Positions 27,116-40,773 of a stretch of 64,000 nt of DNA are shown here, piece by piece (the first letter of the stretch is position 1; each line of letters begins with the position of its first letter). This stretch comes from Apostichopus japonicus (lineage: Eukaryota > Echinodermata > Holothuroidea > Aspidochirotida > Stichopodidae). Location of the stretch: NCBI RefSeq assembly GCF_037975245.1, contig NC_092565.1, positions 5,651,999 to 5,715,998 of the forward strand, given 5' to 3'. The notes beneath the pieces were generated by a model, which saw nothing but the letters and a program-made list of their open reading frames with translations, did no database searches and was not told the origin of the DNA. The position numbers were made by a program, and so were the translations under genes.

Positions 27116-30100
27116 CATATATACTCTAGTATATGAACACGGACTCAACATAAGTCCGCTCAGAATGACGTCATTTTACAATGGTATTAACTTGAGATGA
27201 ATATCTTTCAGGCAAAATGGAATATGAGTCTCCCGTATGTAATTTTAGCGATAAATTAGGACCAATCGATTAACACTGATCAATCGATTAACTGATTAAA
27301 CGATCAGCCGATAAACATAAAATTTCACAAAACCAGGAGAGGATGTGCATGGCAAAGTGCTATTTACGATGATGTGTATTGGTCATTTTTCAGGTCCATC
27401 AAAAAATATATATTTATATTCTTTGGGTCACGATTCGCAAATTTGATCTCATCTTCAAGTTCTCATGCGTACAACCGCCAAGTGGGCAACACCGATACAG
27501 AAATCCCTGACATAACCAATCCGCTGTGTATATATATATATACACGTCCACCCCGCGTATAGAATTACCACAAGAGCTTGCCATGGGCGATCGTGTTCAT
27601 GCATATCAAATGACTGAAGCCTCCACCCATAGAAGAGAGACGTGGTTCGCTTTTATTTGACTAAGACCTTTTGAAATGCCGTGTATAGTAAGGTAATTTG
27701 AAGCTCTTTACAGCGAACTTCAAAACAAGACAATTTTAAGGATCAATTAAAAAGCGTTCAAAACGTGCGATCATTTCCAACTATTATTTATGTTATATAT
27801 TTACCAAATACCTATATTTAAGTTCCCTTAATTCCCCCGTGGGAGGTGATTATGACAAAATGGGAGAGATTGACCCTTAATGCGAACTTCATTTTCTGGA
27901 GAGAATTTAGCGGAGCTATATAAGTGTACCACTGTACATCATCGCGTCACCAGGACTTTATGTAAAACGCAAGAGCTTTAGGGGCAATTTTTTTTTTACT
28001 GAAGTGTTAACAAGTTGACGTGCTTTCATAAAAGGATAGCAAAGGACAAAGCGTGGTGACATGCAATAGGCAGGCTATACAGTAGGTCTGGTGTACTCAA
28101 AATTCTGACGTCACATCACATGACTCTGCTGCACCTATCGCCTGTTGTTTTTATTATCAAAGAAATAACAAGATAAACGTTGATAGGAGTGAAAGGTCAT
28201 CTCTAACTTGTATAGGCTTAAGCAAATTTCAATCTAACGATTGAAATTCTGCATATCAATTTCTCTGGACAAATATTGCAATAAAGGGTGGCTACTTTAT
28301 GCTCATCACTAAAGGCCAACAAAATATGCTAGAAAATAAACAAATTTGGACAGTTAGAACCCTCAAGAAGATTACTTTTTGAGAGTGTTTGAACAATTTT
28401 TGGCCCTTGGCCCTTACTGAGGACCTTTGGGGATAAAAACCGATTATGAATCCACAATAGCCCGCCCGGTAAATGTATAACCCTTTTTTCATCAGCTTAA
28501 GTTCCGAAAAGTCCAATAAGAAAACACACTGGAGTACATGCAATCACGCAAACATACACATCAACATAATACACCAGTGATGTATAAAACTTAACATTTT
28601 TTTCTCTTGCTTTGACAAAGTTGTAAATATTCCTTGTCAACAAGCAAAACGGTTGTTTGTGGATATGCGTCCAATCTTTATGACCTCTTTCTAGTGTTGT
28701 TATTGTTGTTGTTGTTGAGAAACTATAGAAATTTATGGCACGCCGCTATAACTGGTTGTGCAATAATGGTCTAATTATACATGCACTATATTGCATTGTA
28801 ATTCTACATGTTGTTGTCTCTTCTAATGAAACGGGGGACTTTGTTACAATTAGCGTCCTTTTGAACACCCATCTGCTCAGGTGCGTATTCAATCATTCCA
28901 CGTCTGTAATTCCAAGTCAAGCCAAGTGACAAGACACGCATGCGCGTGTCACAATTGTACATACCGTACCGCGCACAGCACGCGTACCAATAAATTTAGA
29001 TGATTTAGAAAGTTAGATAAAAGAGATTGAAAGTTTTATTTTATTTTATTTTTTGGCCAAGTAATTTCTTTGATTTTATAACTGAATGAAAGGAGAAGTA
29101 AACATCCAGATTTTTTATAACATATATTAAATGACCCACATTATGTAATGACCGATATGTTTTGCATGACCCACATAATATTTAATTACCCAAGTATATT
29201 TCATTATACACGTATATTGTATTACATTAGTGGCAAATATTTGCTAGGGAAGGAAGGAATAAATCAATAATGTGTTTAGAAATTTTAATACATTAAGTAT
29301 ACAGACAACTTTGAATGTTACTCTGCCACTAACTTGCTTCACAATACGCATGAATATTATACTGAAAAAAATTAGCAAGTATTTTCATTTCTCGAAAGTG
29401 TTTTTATCATCCATAACCACAATTATAACGTCATGTCGCTCGTAAATTATTGATCTGGGGGGGGGGGGGGGTGGAGGGGGGACTTACTATAGCATTGCAA
29501 TGCTTAAAAATACAATAGGGCTGTTTTATATTACTGGTAGAGATTGGAGGGGACCTGGGGGTTTGTTCAGGAGTATAACTATTTCTTGTCGACTGGAAGA
29601 AGGTTTGGGGTGGGGGGGGGGGTGCTCATAACCATATATAACTTTTCACAAGCTTGTATGAAGTTTCTTGAACTACGTTGAACATTAATCTGTATATTAC
29701 ACATACTTCTGTATATATGTCGCTGAAAATGGGCCCATGTATAGCTGCATCGTAGTTAGCCTTACCATGTGAAAACGATAATTAGCAACGGCTTCCGGCA
29801 CGATTCTTATTATACAAATTAGCATGAGCTAGATATATCAATTATAATAGTCTAGTACGTCTATCGGTAAAATCATTGATATTTGTATTGAGATGTTAAT
29901 ATTTATTAACAATTTTTAGAATATCTGCAAGTGAAATTGATACAAACATACCTATAGCAAAATTAGCTATGTTCAAGGCAACAGGGAAATATTGACTCTT
30001 GAAAACGTACCCATTTGCTTTCAAAGAAAAATGTAAATCTGCCTTCAAAATCAATCCTCTCTCGGAACTGACTTTCAAATATACTACTTCACACATCAAA

Positions 30101-30674
30101 TTTCTTCTTCATCTTCTTCTTTCTTATATTCTCCTATATTTTCTTCTTCTTCTTCTTCTTTGTCTCCATCTCATCCCTGACGTGTTTAGAACACATATAG
30201 ATGGAAATGTCATTCACATGAAGGAGTAGTAAAAGGGGGGAAAAAATCCTCGAAGGTTTTTAACAGTCATATTAGGTCTTTCTTCAAAGTTCAAAACGTG
30301 TAATATTAATACAGTTTGTCATTTCTTGGGGGTATTTTTTACCCCGAAATCTATTTGTAATAGATGATTTCCTTTCTATATTAAATCAACTTTTCTGCTT
30401 TCCTTTCTTCATCTTATATATGTCTTCAAAGATTCGTCTCAGCATTTTCTATTGTGGCTAGGCTGAACAGGATAATACCCCTGAGTTATTTCATCTCCGT
30501 AACATTTCTCTTTCATCTTTTTACTTTTTCTCCATCTCTCCCTTTTCTCTTTCCCTCTTTCTTTCTTTTGGTCACTGTCTTATAGTGATTAAAATCCCGA
30601 TTCAGCAAGCCTGTCGGGAGTTGTTCAATTAAAGACTTTGTTATTGTTTCTGCAATAGTTTCGGATGAGGCAAG

Positions 30675-30714
30675 TATATATATATATATAAGTATATATA
30701 TATATATATATATA
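30675..30714. repeat. (TA)n array
   Basis: TA run with one AAG interruption. Confidence 0.95.
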
Positions 30715-30968
30715 CTAAAAACAACCATGTCTCATAAAAAGAAGAAAATGATGATAAATGAAGAAATGTAAGTTGCATAAATGTTATTAATATCTCTTTT
30801 CCTTTGATTTCCTGCCCAGGTCTCTGGATCGTGTTGGTATTTTAAAGGCAATGAACTGCTTACCATAAATCTCTTCCATCATTTTTGCCAAGGTAACCAA
30901 TTTTTTTTTTTCGTCACTATATATTATTTTTTGTTCACGTTTTGTCCTACTTTTACGACTAACATGCA

Positions 30969-31083
30969 GAGGACGCTATTTTCAATAGAGGACGCTGTTT
31001 TCTATAGATGACGCAGAGCCGTAGATAGAGTCTGCGTTTTTAATAGAGGACGCTGTTGTCTGTAGGTGATGACATTTTTCTGT
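30969..31083. repeat. 19-bp minisatellite, about six units
   Basis: GAGGACGCTATTTTCAATA at 30969 is followed at 19-20-bp steps (30988, 31007, 31026, 31046, 31065) by variants keeping GAGGACGCTGTTTTC or diverged forms. Units 1, 2 and 5 are closest; units 3, 4 and 6 are decayed. Confidence 0.75.
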
Positions 31084-31546
31084 TGCGTAAGCAAATTCAT
31101 TATTTGCTTGTCTGTTTATTTCTTGCCTTAGATGTTCCTTTATTAACTAATGATAAGTCCAGCAATGAGGTTTGTAAACAAGTAAATAAACTTCACTTTT
31201 TACTAATAAAAGAGACAAAAACAAACAAACAAACAAGACAAGTTTATAGTGTATACTTAAAGCAGCAGTTTGTATTTCAAATTCGACGTCTATATTATTC
31301 CGGACAAATACTGACATAATCTCCAGAAGTGAATATTGTTTGTTATTTCAGCAATTATTTTGCAATACTTCGAACTATGACGTAATTAATTTAGCAAGCT
31401 TTCAAAATCAGGATCGACAAATTGAAATGATTCCTGTGTCTATTTTTACTCAACGTTCTAAGTCTCTTAATTTTCCACCTTCATCGTTATAATAATCATC
31501 GACGTCGTTGCATGTATTCAGCTTTTCTATATATAAACAAGAGGTG

Positions 31547-31547
<1 letters not shown>

Positions 31548-31575
<28 letters not shown>
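31548..31575. repeat. (GA)14 microsatellite
   Basis: Uninterrupted GA run after GAGGTG. Confidence 0.95.
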
Positions 31576-31577
<2 letters not shown>

Positions 31578-32067
31578 TGAGAGAAAAAAATGTTATTTTT
31601 TCCCGGGTAAATTTACAAAAATGAAACAAAAGATTAAACACACGTCTTTTCGAAACATTTTTGTATTTGTAAATTTAGTTTTTAAAGGTATACACTTCAG
31701 TTTGTACCATTCTTTATGTAGATCGTATATACACTGGAACATACTTGTGGTATATCAGTACTGCTATGACTGAGATTTCATTCATAGCCCTTGGCATAGA
31801 GTTATACATGAAGATATACGCTTACTTAAAGTCGGTTACATCTACACAGAGATTGACACTATAAATCAGTCTGGAAAATTCGATCCGGATGAAGGTAACC
31901 CTTTAGAGTAAAAGTTAAACCTATAGATAATTAATTTGCCTTAGGCAAAACCACTTATGAGTTTAATTCCGGGCTTCTTTTTTTTTTCCATCTTGCGTGT
32001 GTGTGGATATTTTTATCAAAAGGAGGATAAATGTAACATGAACATGCATGGGTAATAAAATGTATAT

Positions 32068-32225
<158 letters not shown>

Positions 32226-32229
32226 TCCA

Positions 32230-32478
32230 TTTCATTTACAAAAGTCTGTTTAAAGTATCTCTTTCGAGATCCGGCTTTAGGATTCACAAATGACTTCGAG
32301 GTGGTTAGTATCATGTTTGATCTATAGAGTAAGGCAAATATGTCACCAAAAACAGAACTAGTATTGTTCGATACAGGTGACAAACGCCTACAGTGGAATT
32401 ACGACCTTCCTTCCTTACCGGTTTCGAACCTCTGGACATACAATCAGCGTCCATAGCCTAGTTGGTTAGGGTGTCCGC

Positions 32479-32484
<6 letters not shown>
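32230..32484 (+). mobile_element. tRNA-like retroposon, copy truncated within the anticodon loop by a (TA)n array
   Basis: This copy matches 16694-16947 through the shared CTCTTTCGAGATCCGGCTTT, the AACAGAACTAGTATTGTTCG segment and the start of the tRNA-like part, GCGTCCATAGCC. It stops at GTCCGCGTACA and continues as (TA)n to about 32535. A second (TA)n array abuts its left side at 32113-32223, so the copy is sandwiched between two arrays. Confidence 0.6.
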
Positions 32485-32531
<47 letters not shown>

Positions 32532-32535
32532 TATT
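32485..32535. repeat. (TA)n array at the truncated end of the retroposon copy
   Basis: About 45 bp of TA beginning within the tRNA-like anticodon loop. Confidence 0.95.
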
Positions 32536-35245
32536 TGTGTCTTAAGTGTAATAAGACTTACTTTAATCATCACTTTTACAATTGTTTTTCATCAATGTGT
32601 CAAGTTTAATGTGACACTTTATAGTTCGTACGTAACAAAAGAGATATTGGAAATTCGATACATATTTATGTATCACCTTCAGCAAGGTCAATTATCCCTC
32701 CGATAAAGCGAAAAGAGATGTTAAAACAGTTATTTACTCAGGCAGCGATTTAGATGCAAAAGACCTGTCACATCAGAAACCAATTTACCGCGAGATATTT
32801 TTGGTTTTTTACGATTCGTGAACATCATTGAGTTATGAAACTACAAGCTACGACAGTTGCATATGAAATGATAACAACGTTGATTGTTTTTCCATCAGAT
32901 TAAAAACGAACATCTGTTAGATGAGGTTGTAAACTTATCATCATTAACAGAGAATAATCATCAAGATAGGAAATAAAAAAAAAACAAACACAGGAGCAGT
33001 TGGTTTGACGATGTCAGTAGTACTTATGTCATAAAAACAAAATAGTGCTTAGGCTCGGGATATAAGAACAGAATTGGTAAGGATTCATCTTATACTGGTA
33101 AAACTAATGAAAAATTGATTGGTCAGTCCTGTCACCCGATGGAGACTAGGGGGGGGGGTGGGTTGGAATATCACATGCAGATGAGATGAATGTAATTATT
33201 TTCAGCACCGCTGTTATTTTTTATGGGGGGGGGGGAAGGGGTAACACTTTCAATCGACGAACTTGAATATGTCGAGCTTTGGTACTTTAGATGTACAAAA
33301 ATGTCGTTATGGAGATATTGGAGAGCCTATATCCTTATACTGATATAATACAAATAAATAAACGAACACATACAAACAAACACAGACAAACAAGAAACTA
33401 ATTGAAACGTTTCTGATGAACGTTGTCTAGATGGCGTAAAATGTATTTTGTTCTTCTGATATCTCTTAGGTATTAGTTTATTATATATTCTGATGATATT
33501 ATTCAATACCCCAGTGGATTGCGATATGTATATGGGGGGGGGGGGTGGGGTTGGTACGAGGCAGCGGCGGGGAGTAAATGAAGGGGACAGTGTCCCTGTC
33601 CCAACTTCGGACCATTCCACAACTGAACATGGTGGACTGGGGACTCTAACCATGCACCGTTTAAGTAAGTTCATCCAAAAAATATATCTCTCAATTGCAA
33701 ACATGTTTCATGGATTATGTAATATTTTTGTTAGAGAGAAAACCCGGTTCATTATAGCACGTTTGACCTCCTTTTTGTTTGTTCTAAATAATAAAAGATA
33801 AGTCCTACATCGCTTTCATTTCCTTAAATAGTGCATTCGACCTCAACTCAGCCTTTATATAGATGACCCGGAGATATTAACCAGCAGCAACACATGGTCG
33901 AAGTGCAATCAAAATTAATCATAACCATGTACTTGAATATGGTTCATGCTAGCGAAGATTTCAGCGACTGCTTCAACCCATCATTTGTCAACTAGGCCAT
34001 GGCACTTTGTCATATGTTGATCGACATCATATAACATAGATTGTATCAATAACATTTATACACGTATACACCATACCAAGGGTTTTTTACTTGTCACTGC
34101 GATCTACACGTACACGGAGACGGCTTAAAACTAATGTTTAAGACGTTTCATCAAACTGAATTCTGCAGATACTCGGTCATTAAAGGTTACCGTACTTTAA
34201 AGTTTACCAGAATTGTCATCGGCTGTTTTGAAATCCAGTCCATTGCATGCGTTCTTCAGGTTTGCAAATGACTCTAAACAACATTTAAAATTTGTGGGAC
34301 ACAAATTACTTTCTGGGTTTTTAATATTTTTGTTGTTGAAATTTTTTCATTAGTCGCTAATTCGAACGATAATACAAGTTATTACAACAACATATATAGA
34401 TCAAAGACTGATTTCTCAACGTTATGGATGGATTCAGTCTTGTTTGTTTGAAAATCAAGTTTGAATATCATGGTTTAAGAGAAGCTTTTGAATAACTGTT
34501 TCACACAAATTTGGTCAAGTTTGAAATATGATCTCAATTGACCACTTGCCATTTAGAGTTGTGCGTCCCTCCACCCCCTCCCCCACACGTTGAAGTCACT
34601 TTCATCTCCCATTGAGTCCCCTTCGACCCCATTAATGTACCCTACCGTGTTATTTTCAGTTCAGTGTCACGTGATGAGTGAGGTATCGTACATTACATGA
34701 ATAGGGGTGAGACAGATGTCAAGTGGTTTTAATTACTTAAACGTTCAAAACATTTGGTATACTAAACACGTTGTCAAAACAACAGTGTTCTAACTATTTA
34801 GCTTCCTCCTTCCTGCTTCCTGTTTGATTATACATGCACAATTTTGCAATTTTTTCCACCCCTGTAGTTCAAACAACCCAGATGGTCAGACGCGCGTGTC
34901 AAAATTTAAGGAGAAGCTTAAAATTTTAAGTATTTGTATAGGTATTAAACATTGTTTGAAGCCACGGCGATCATTATAGAATTAAACAGAGTACAAAACC
35001 AAAAAGCTGAATAAATACGGCAAAAAGGTAAAAATGAAAAATAAATAGAAAACTATGGCTGTACTTTATATCGAGTTTGTTTGAATTTCCTACCGAATTA
35101 GCATGTCATCGATCCATGGCGCTATGGACAGAATTTGAATGAAGGAGATGTCAGGTTTTTGTGAAAATCTCGATCACAGTTAAATTATATTTGCATTTGC
35201 TCTCAGAAATGTAGGGTACTGCGCCAGAAAATGTAGCCAAGCATC

Positions 35246-35271
35246 TATATATATATATATATTTATATATA

Positions 35272-35327
<56 letters not shown>
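35246..35327. repeat. (TA)n array
   Basis: About 80 bp of TA with two TTTA interruptions, just left of a GAGTAC block. Confidence 0.95.
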
Positions 35328-35330
<3 letters not shown>

Positions 35331-35383
35331 GGATAGTAGCCTTAATTGTATATGCTTGCGTGTAATATAACCGTCATACTAGT

Positions 35384-35560
35384 ATGCGGGTACACCATCA
35401 TGAGTACGCACTAATGAGTACAAGTACAATATTCCTTAGCATGAGTTCGAGTACAAGGCCCTAATCTTGACCCCGAGTACGAGTGTACACGAATACAAGT
35501 CACGGAGCGCGAGCCTAGCTTGAGTATACATGTAACGCAAGTACGTTAGTACGCAAGTAG
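35384..35560 (+). repeat. Degenerate hexamer repeat, GAGTAC orientation
   Basis: GCGGGTACACC, TGAGTACGC, TGAGTACAAGTAC, CGAGTACAAGG, CCGAGTACGAGTG, ACACGAATACAAG and GCAAGTACG follow each other over about 175 bp. The block lies about 55 bp after a (TA)n array at 35246-35327, in the same arrangement as the 6.8-kb copy. Confidence 0.6.
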
Positions 35561-36433
35561 CCTTCGAGGATTAACACTAAAATCATGCTTAGGGTTTTGA
35601 AGTATATGGAAGCTCAGGTGAACTGTGAATGTTTAGTTTTTTTGGGGAGCCAATCGGAACGATATTTCATGCTTTGAAAGAGAGCTTTTGAAGAAAACCA
35701 TCCTCCACTGTAACCAGAAATGATATATAGTAGATCTGTCTTTAAAAAACCAAATTAAGAATAATCGGCAAAAAGTGAAATCGAATGTTTGAACGTCATT
35801 GCCTTCTTTCTCCCCACCCACCCAAAAAAAAAAAAGGAAAAAAAAAAGGATAATTATAAAAATAAAAATAAATATAAAATATATAAAATAAGCAAAGAAG
35901 TCTCCATTATTTTGTATGCCTATGCGCATGTGTGTGTTTCTGTATAAGCGCGCGCGTGTGTGTTTGTTATTGTGGCAGCAAAGTTACCATAAGAATGTAG
36001 ACGACAAGATTGTAAGCAGATTCTTACAGCAGTCTGATATCCTAAACCTAGCTCCCCAGACAATTCTGTAACTTATTTCTAAATGAATTGGATTCGAGGA
36101 TTCTATTTATCCAGGTAAAGAGAGATGAATGACCTTCATGCCCTAACTAAAATTCACGGCGCTTGAAAAGAGAGAGGGAAAAAACCCTGCAACATCGGGG
36201 GGAAAGACTTAGCGACATACGGGCATTTTGAGACTGTATATACGTCAATGTCTTTGTCCGCCAAGTTTCTTGTTTCTTCCAGTTAATTCTTCAAATTGTG
36301 AGTTCTCATTCCTTGGAATTAACAGTTTATAAAAGTATATGAGTCATAATGTACAAACCGCTGTAAACATTTTTAAGACTGTTTACTGATCAGGTTATTG
36401 CCGACTTATTCCAATTGTTCATTCTAAACTATC

Positions 36434-36831
36434 CAGTGGCGTAGGAAGGTACTTTTGAGTGGGGGGCTGAAGACTGATGGCCGGCCTGGGGGAGGGGTCT
36501 AAGGGGAGGGGGCGGGGAGGGGTCTAAGGGGAGGGGGTGTCCCCTTCCCCTTTGGATTTTTTTTTGCATTTCCAGGTGGCCTCAGATGCAATTTGGTGCA
36601 ATATAGCACACTTCAACACCCACTCCATTTTGTAAAGAATTTTGCATTTTCACCTGGCCTTAGATGCAATTTGGTGCTTCAAATGAGATTTTTTTCTCAT
36701 TTGGAAATGAAAAAGGGGTTTTCTGACTTGCGGAGCGGGGGGGGGGGGGGCGGAACGATACTTCCGCCCCCCATATTTTTCACTGGGGGCTGGCACCCCC
36801 CAGCCCCCCCCCCCCGGTTCCTACGCCCTTG
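36434..36831. mobile_element. Non-autonomous hAT-type element (398 bp) with intact 8-bp target duplication
   Basis: The left end CAGTGGCGTAGGAA and the reverse complement of the right end, CAAGGGCGTAGGAA, match at 12 of 14 positions. The element is flanked on both sides by AAACTATC (36426-36433 and 36832-36839). An 8-bp target duplication with termini starting CA is the hallmark of the hAT superfamily. There is no transposase frame. Inside are a repeated GGTCTAAGGGGAGGGGG motif, a near-direct repeat containing GATGCAATTTGGTGC (around 36587 and 36665), and G and C homopolymer runs. The 79-codon frame at 36593-36832 is not considered a gene. Confidence 0.85.
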
Positions 36832-37825
36832 AAACTATCACTTTTTTTTGGTGGAGAACGATATACGCCAATTCTCAAGCGCATGCATGTGTTTATTTTG
36901 ATAGCGTGGATTTGTGCGTATTGTCTTTTCCCATGTGCGTTGCGCAATGCGTGCGCCGCACTACAAAGTATTAAAGCAGTCACTCTGATTGCATTACATT
37001 ATCATCTATTTAGAGTTGTAACAAAACACACGCTTTAAGGAATGCTGCCCTATATACTCTTCTGTATAGTGAAAAAAAGATTTAACAAGAAGAATTTATA
37101 AGAGATAATATTGTAAAAGACCTACCACAGGTCATTTAATATAAGAATATAATGAGAACGCCACGGTGTAGATTATATGGCGTTAAAACATGTTCCTACC
37201 AATTTAAGAATCAATATTCTTCCTCCACCAGACTTTAACTGGAACAAGCTCTTTTTTTTTGAAAAACAAAGCAGTTGTTTGCATGTAAAAGAAATGCCGG
37301 CAGCCTTTATCTTTGAGTACTGGAAACATAATAGGATTACACGGCAGATGTCATGTTTGTTAGGAAATCTGGTGATGAAATGAAATCCATTGGACCAGAT
37401 GAATGTGTTGGGAGTATCTAGGGCTGATCTGATCAGAAAGACGTATAGCAGGGTTATTTATATTTCGAAACGTGATCAAACTGAGACATGATTAGGAGGG
37501 AGACCATTATGGGGAGAGAGAGGGGGGGGTAATGCATATCAGACAGAGGTACACAATATATTGAGCACGGTATTTTATCATACACTAAACAGTTTAACTC
37601 AGGACGATTAGGTAGAACCTGTTTTTAAGGAGTGACGTAATATGAAGCCGTTGTGGCGAAATAACGTTGGCAGGCGTGTGTTTGTTTGGGGGGAACATTT
37701 CGATGGGAGAGGGTGGGCTTCAGTATCATACAGGGCTGCGCAACATTTTCAGCATGTTATTGTATCCTGAACGTATATATATTTGGCGTAATATATCTAT
37801 CAGTTTATTTAAAACTATATATAAA

Positions 37826-38125
37826 TTCCCCTCTTCCTCTCTTCCTCACCTCTCCACCTCTCCCTCTCCATCCATCTCCCCCTTTCCCTCTCCCTTTCCT
37901 CTTCTCTCTCTCTCTCTCCCTCCCTCTCCCTCTCCCTCTCCCTCCACTCCACCGCCCCCTCCCCCTCTCCCTTTCCCCTCCCTCTTCCCTCCCCTTTCCT
38001 CTCCCTCTCATCTCCCTCTCCCCTCCCTCACCTCTCTACCCCTTCTTTCACTCTCTTTCCTCTCTCCCCTCTCTCTCTCTCTTTTATCTATCCTCTTCTT
38101 CTTATCCCCTTCCCCTCCCTCCTTC
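37826..38125. repeat. CT/CCT low-complexity tract
   Basis: About 300 bp almost entirely C and T on the plus strand, with TCCCTC and CTCTCT subrepeats. The long open frames across it (156 and 185 codons, Ser/Pro/Leu only in this part) are compositional artefacts. Mirror-symmetric polypurine/polypyrimidine DNA of this kind can adopt triplex structure. Confidence 0.9.
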
Positions 38126-39117
38126 TGTGACTACTCCTCAATTTGTTACTATGTAGCTGTTGTTGCTTTCTTTCAAGCACATCCCCCGTGCTTGTATATG
38201 ATCAACTATTCTCCAATCCTGTAGTTTGATGTTGATAATAACACGCGGTTCCCTTTTCTAACGTCGAATAAAATTACCAGGTATCTATCAGAACAGAACT
38301 TGTTATATTTGGCAAATATTTAAACGAGGTAGAAAATTATAACATTTGATTTTTTGTTAAATATTATTTTCAGTTTATTAGTGTCTGGTAAATGTCGCAT
38401 GGGGACATGGTCGGCTGAGAAATATGACTGCAGTGTAAATAGACGAAGCCATGAAAACTGTCATTAAAGTAAACATTGATAGCGAAAAAAGTTTACGTCT
38501 GATTGGAGGTACCTATATATCGCTTTTGACTAATGCACATTCATTTAGGAAATGGAATAGAAACTTGTAGTAGCCCCAAGTGAGTTACAATTCCCAAAGC
38601 GTGTCGTAAATGCTTTCGCAAAGTTATATTCGCTTCCATATAAAACAAAATATGAGTACTGTAATCAACAATACCAACCTTTGTGGAAAATTTCAAGATC
38701 GTTGCCCCAACTCATGTTAGTAAAATGTCACTGGTTAAATACACGCTTATACTGAAACGACTTTTTAACATTTTACTCCCCCCCCCCCCCCCCACCCGAC
38801 CAGATCGCCTTGCCCTTCAATCCCTCAAAACATTTTACAAAGGAAGACGAAAAACTAACCAAATAATTTTCATCAACGGGGTATAATTGAAGTGTGAAAC
38901 GATAATCGTGAATAATTCCCAGACCAGGATATTTTTTTTGTTTCCGTTCTTTCCCCTCTCTGATGGCATAGTTTAAATGTTCCATGTTTCTTTGTATATG
39001 CAAGATGAAGACTTGGAGCAAGTTTAAAACACGACGTCATAGATATATGACCTATTGGTATGGAAGCTTAAATGTTTCGTTAATCATTGTAGTTCAGTGG
39101 CAGAGAATATCATATAC

Positions 39118-39132
39118 AAGTATATATACAAG

Positions 39133-39165
<33 letters not shown>

Positions 39166-39193
39166 ATATATATAAATATATATAATATAATAT
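39118..39193. repeat. (TA)n array
   Basis: Two AAGTATATATA starts followed by TA with TTTA and AAAT interruptions. Confidence 0.93.
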
Positions 39194-39740
39194 AAGGGCA
39201 CCGAACACACTGTACTACATCAACTGTTTAGACAAGTTAACACTTGAAGCTAGAGAACGATTGTTTACTTCTTACTTTAAAAGTTCTTGTCATTTCCTTC
39301 TTAATAGTTTCTCAAAATCTGCCAAACAAAAAACAAACTAGCAAGACATTATTCACGCCGCAGGCTATCATACAAATTCACCTCATTTATCAGTTTATAT
39401 AGACTCTCTTTTTGTCTTCTTTTACTTCTTAATTGAGAAATGACAAAGAGGGTTAAAAAAAAAAGTTAAAACCTTGAGACTTTAAACTTAAGTCTGTATT
39501 TCCTCCCTTTTTATTACCCCATGGCTTGAATTGACATCAAAAGCATTATCTTGTTCTAATTTTTTTTTTTTTTGTATAAAATCAAAGAGATCTTTGGAGA
39601 CACTGCCAGAAGGGAACACGATAAAGTAAGGGGGCAAACACACCTTGTTAATTCATGTGCAAATGTTTACCTAATGTAGAAATAAGAGGGTTCAAAAACA
39701 AATTTCCCTTGGATTGTTTAATACGCATATACCCCATAAC

Positions 39741-39741
39741 A

Positions 39742-39820
<79 letters not shown>
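39741..39820. repeat. (TA)n array
   Basis: About 80 bp of TA with one CA interruption, followed by ATGTATGT and a TC/GA hairpin. Confidence 0.96.
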
Positions 39821-39830
<10 letters not shown>

Positions 39831-39835
39831 ATGTG

Positions 39836-39894
39836 TCTCTCTCTCTCTATGTATATATATATATATAAATATATATATAGAGAGAGAGAGAGAG
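39836..39894. repeat. TC/TA/GA inverted-repeat hairpin
   Basis: (TC)6 then ATGTATATATA, a short AAA-containing centre, then ATATATA and (GA)7. The two arms are nearly complementary, so the tract can fold into one long hairpin on either strand. Confidence 0.8.
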
Positions 39895-40773
39895 ATATCA
39901 CAGAAGGTCTCCTGGATGACTGATGCATTTTAATCGGGTTTTCTAGGGAAATGGCACATTTTGATAATCAAGATAGGCTTTAGTCTGCCTCTGTATAGTT
40001 TTAGGATCAGTATAGCTTCAGGCTCAATCGAATATTGAGGCACTGTCGCAGGGCACAAATAGCCATATGATATTATATATGTACATATATTATTAAATAT
40101 TTGGTTTTCCATTTAAAAAAAAAAAGCCTTGATATTTTTTGTAAATATCCATGGTAAATCTTTCAATAATTGTGTGATCGGATGTTCATTAATGCTGATA
40201 AATTATCTATATATGATCAAGTTATTGTTCACTACAATTCAGCAGTGTGGAAGCATTCCTTTATGTTGCATCAGTGCAAAACAATAAAAAATAAAAAAAA
40301 GGAGACAGTTTGATGTGTTGTCAATATATGACATTTACGAATTGTTTACCAATATACTTCTGTATTCTCTCATTAACTGAATAGGTTATCAACATGGGGG
40401 GGGGGGGGCGGTGGATGGGGGGGTGGTTATAGACCAATGTGTTTCTGGTGTGATTAATTTATTAATTCTCTGACGTCGTTATTTTACTTAAAATGAGCAC
40501 ACTATATAAACTCACAATTCATGGAAAGCATTAAAGTTGTATATCGGTTGATATATATATCTTTCATAAAGTTATTCTGTCCATGATAACAAATGTTAGC
40601 ATCTCATTAAAGATACGAACCAGGGTTTCCACAAATTTTTTAGGCTGGTCGATACCTTTTTATAAGTAATTTGCAACATTGAACACAATTATCTTGAAAA
40701 CGCAAACTATATAATGAAATAAAGAAATTAATTCATCACGATTTTTTTTTAACCTCGTATATTCTCTATCTTG

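Larger units (their letters stand above)
17054..32067. other. Non-coding stretch
   Basis: No open frame here resembles a protein family. Listed repeats account for part of it. The rest is AT-rich unique-looking DNA with G or C homopolymer runs of about 9-14 bp (near 18997, 19158, 21391, 22967, 23233, 23971, 29458, 29614) and ACAAA-rich tracts near 21930. Confidence 0.7.

Noticed and set aside
37667-38224. 185- and 156-codon frames
   Set aside because: They are long because the CT-rich tract has no stop codons. The Ser/Pro/Leu composition mirrors the tract.
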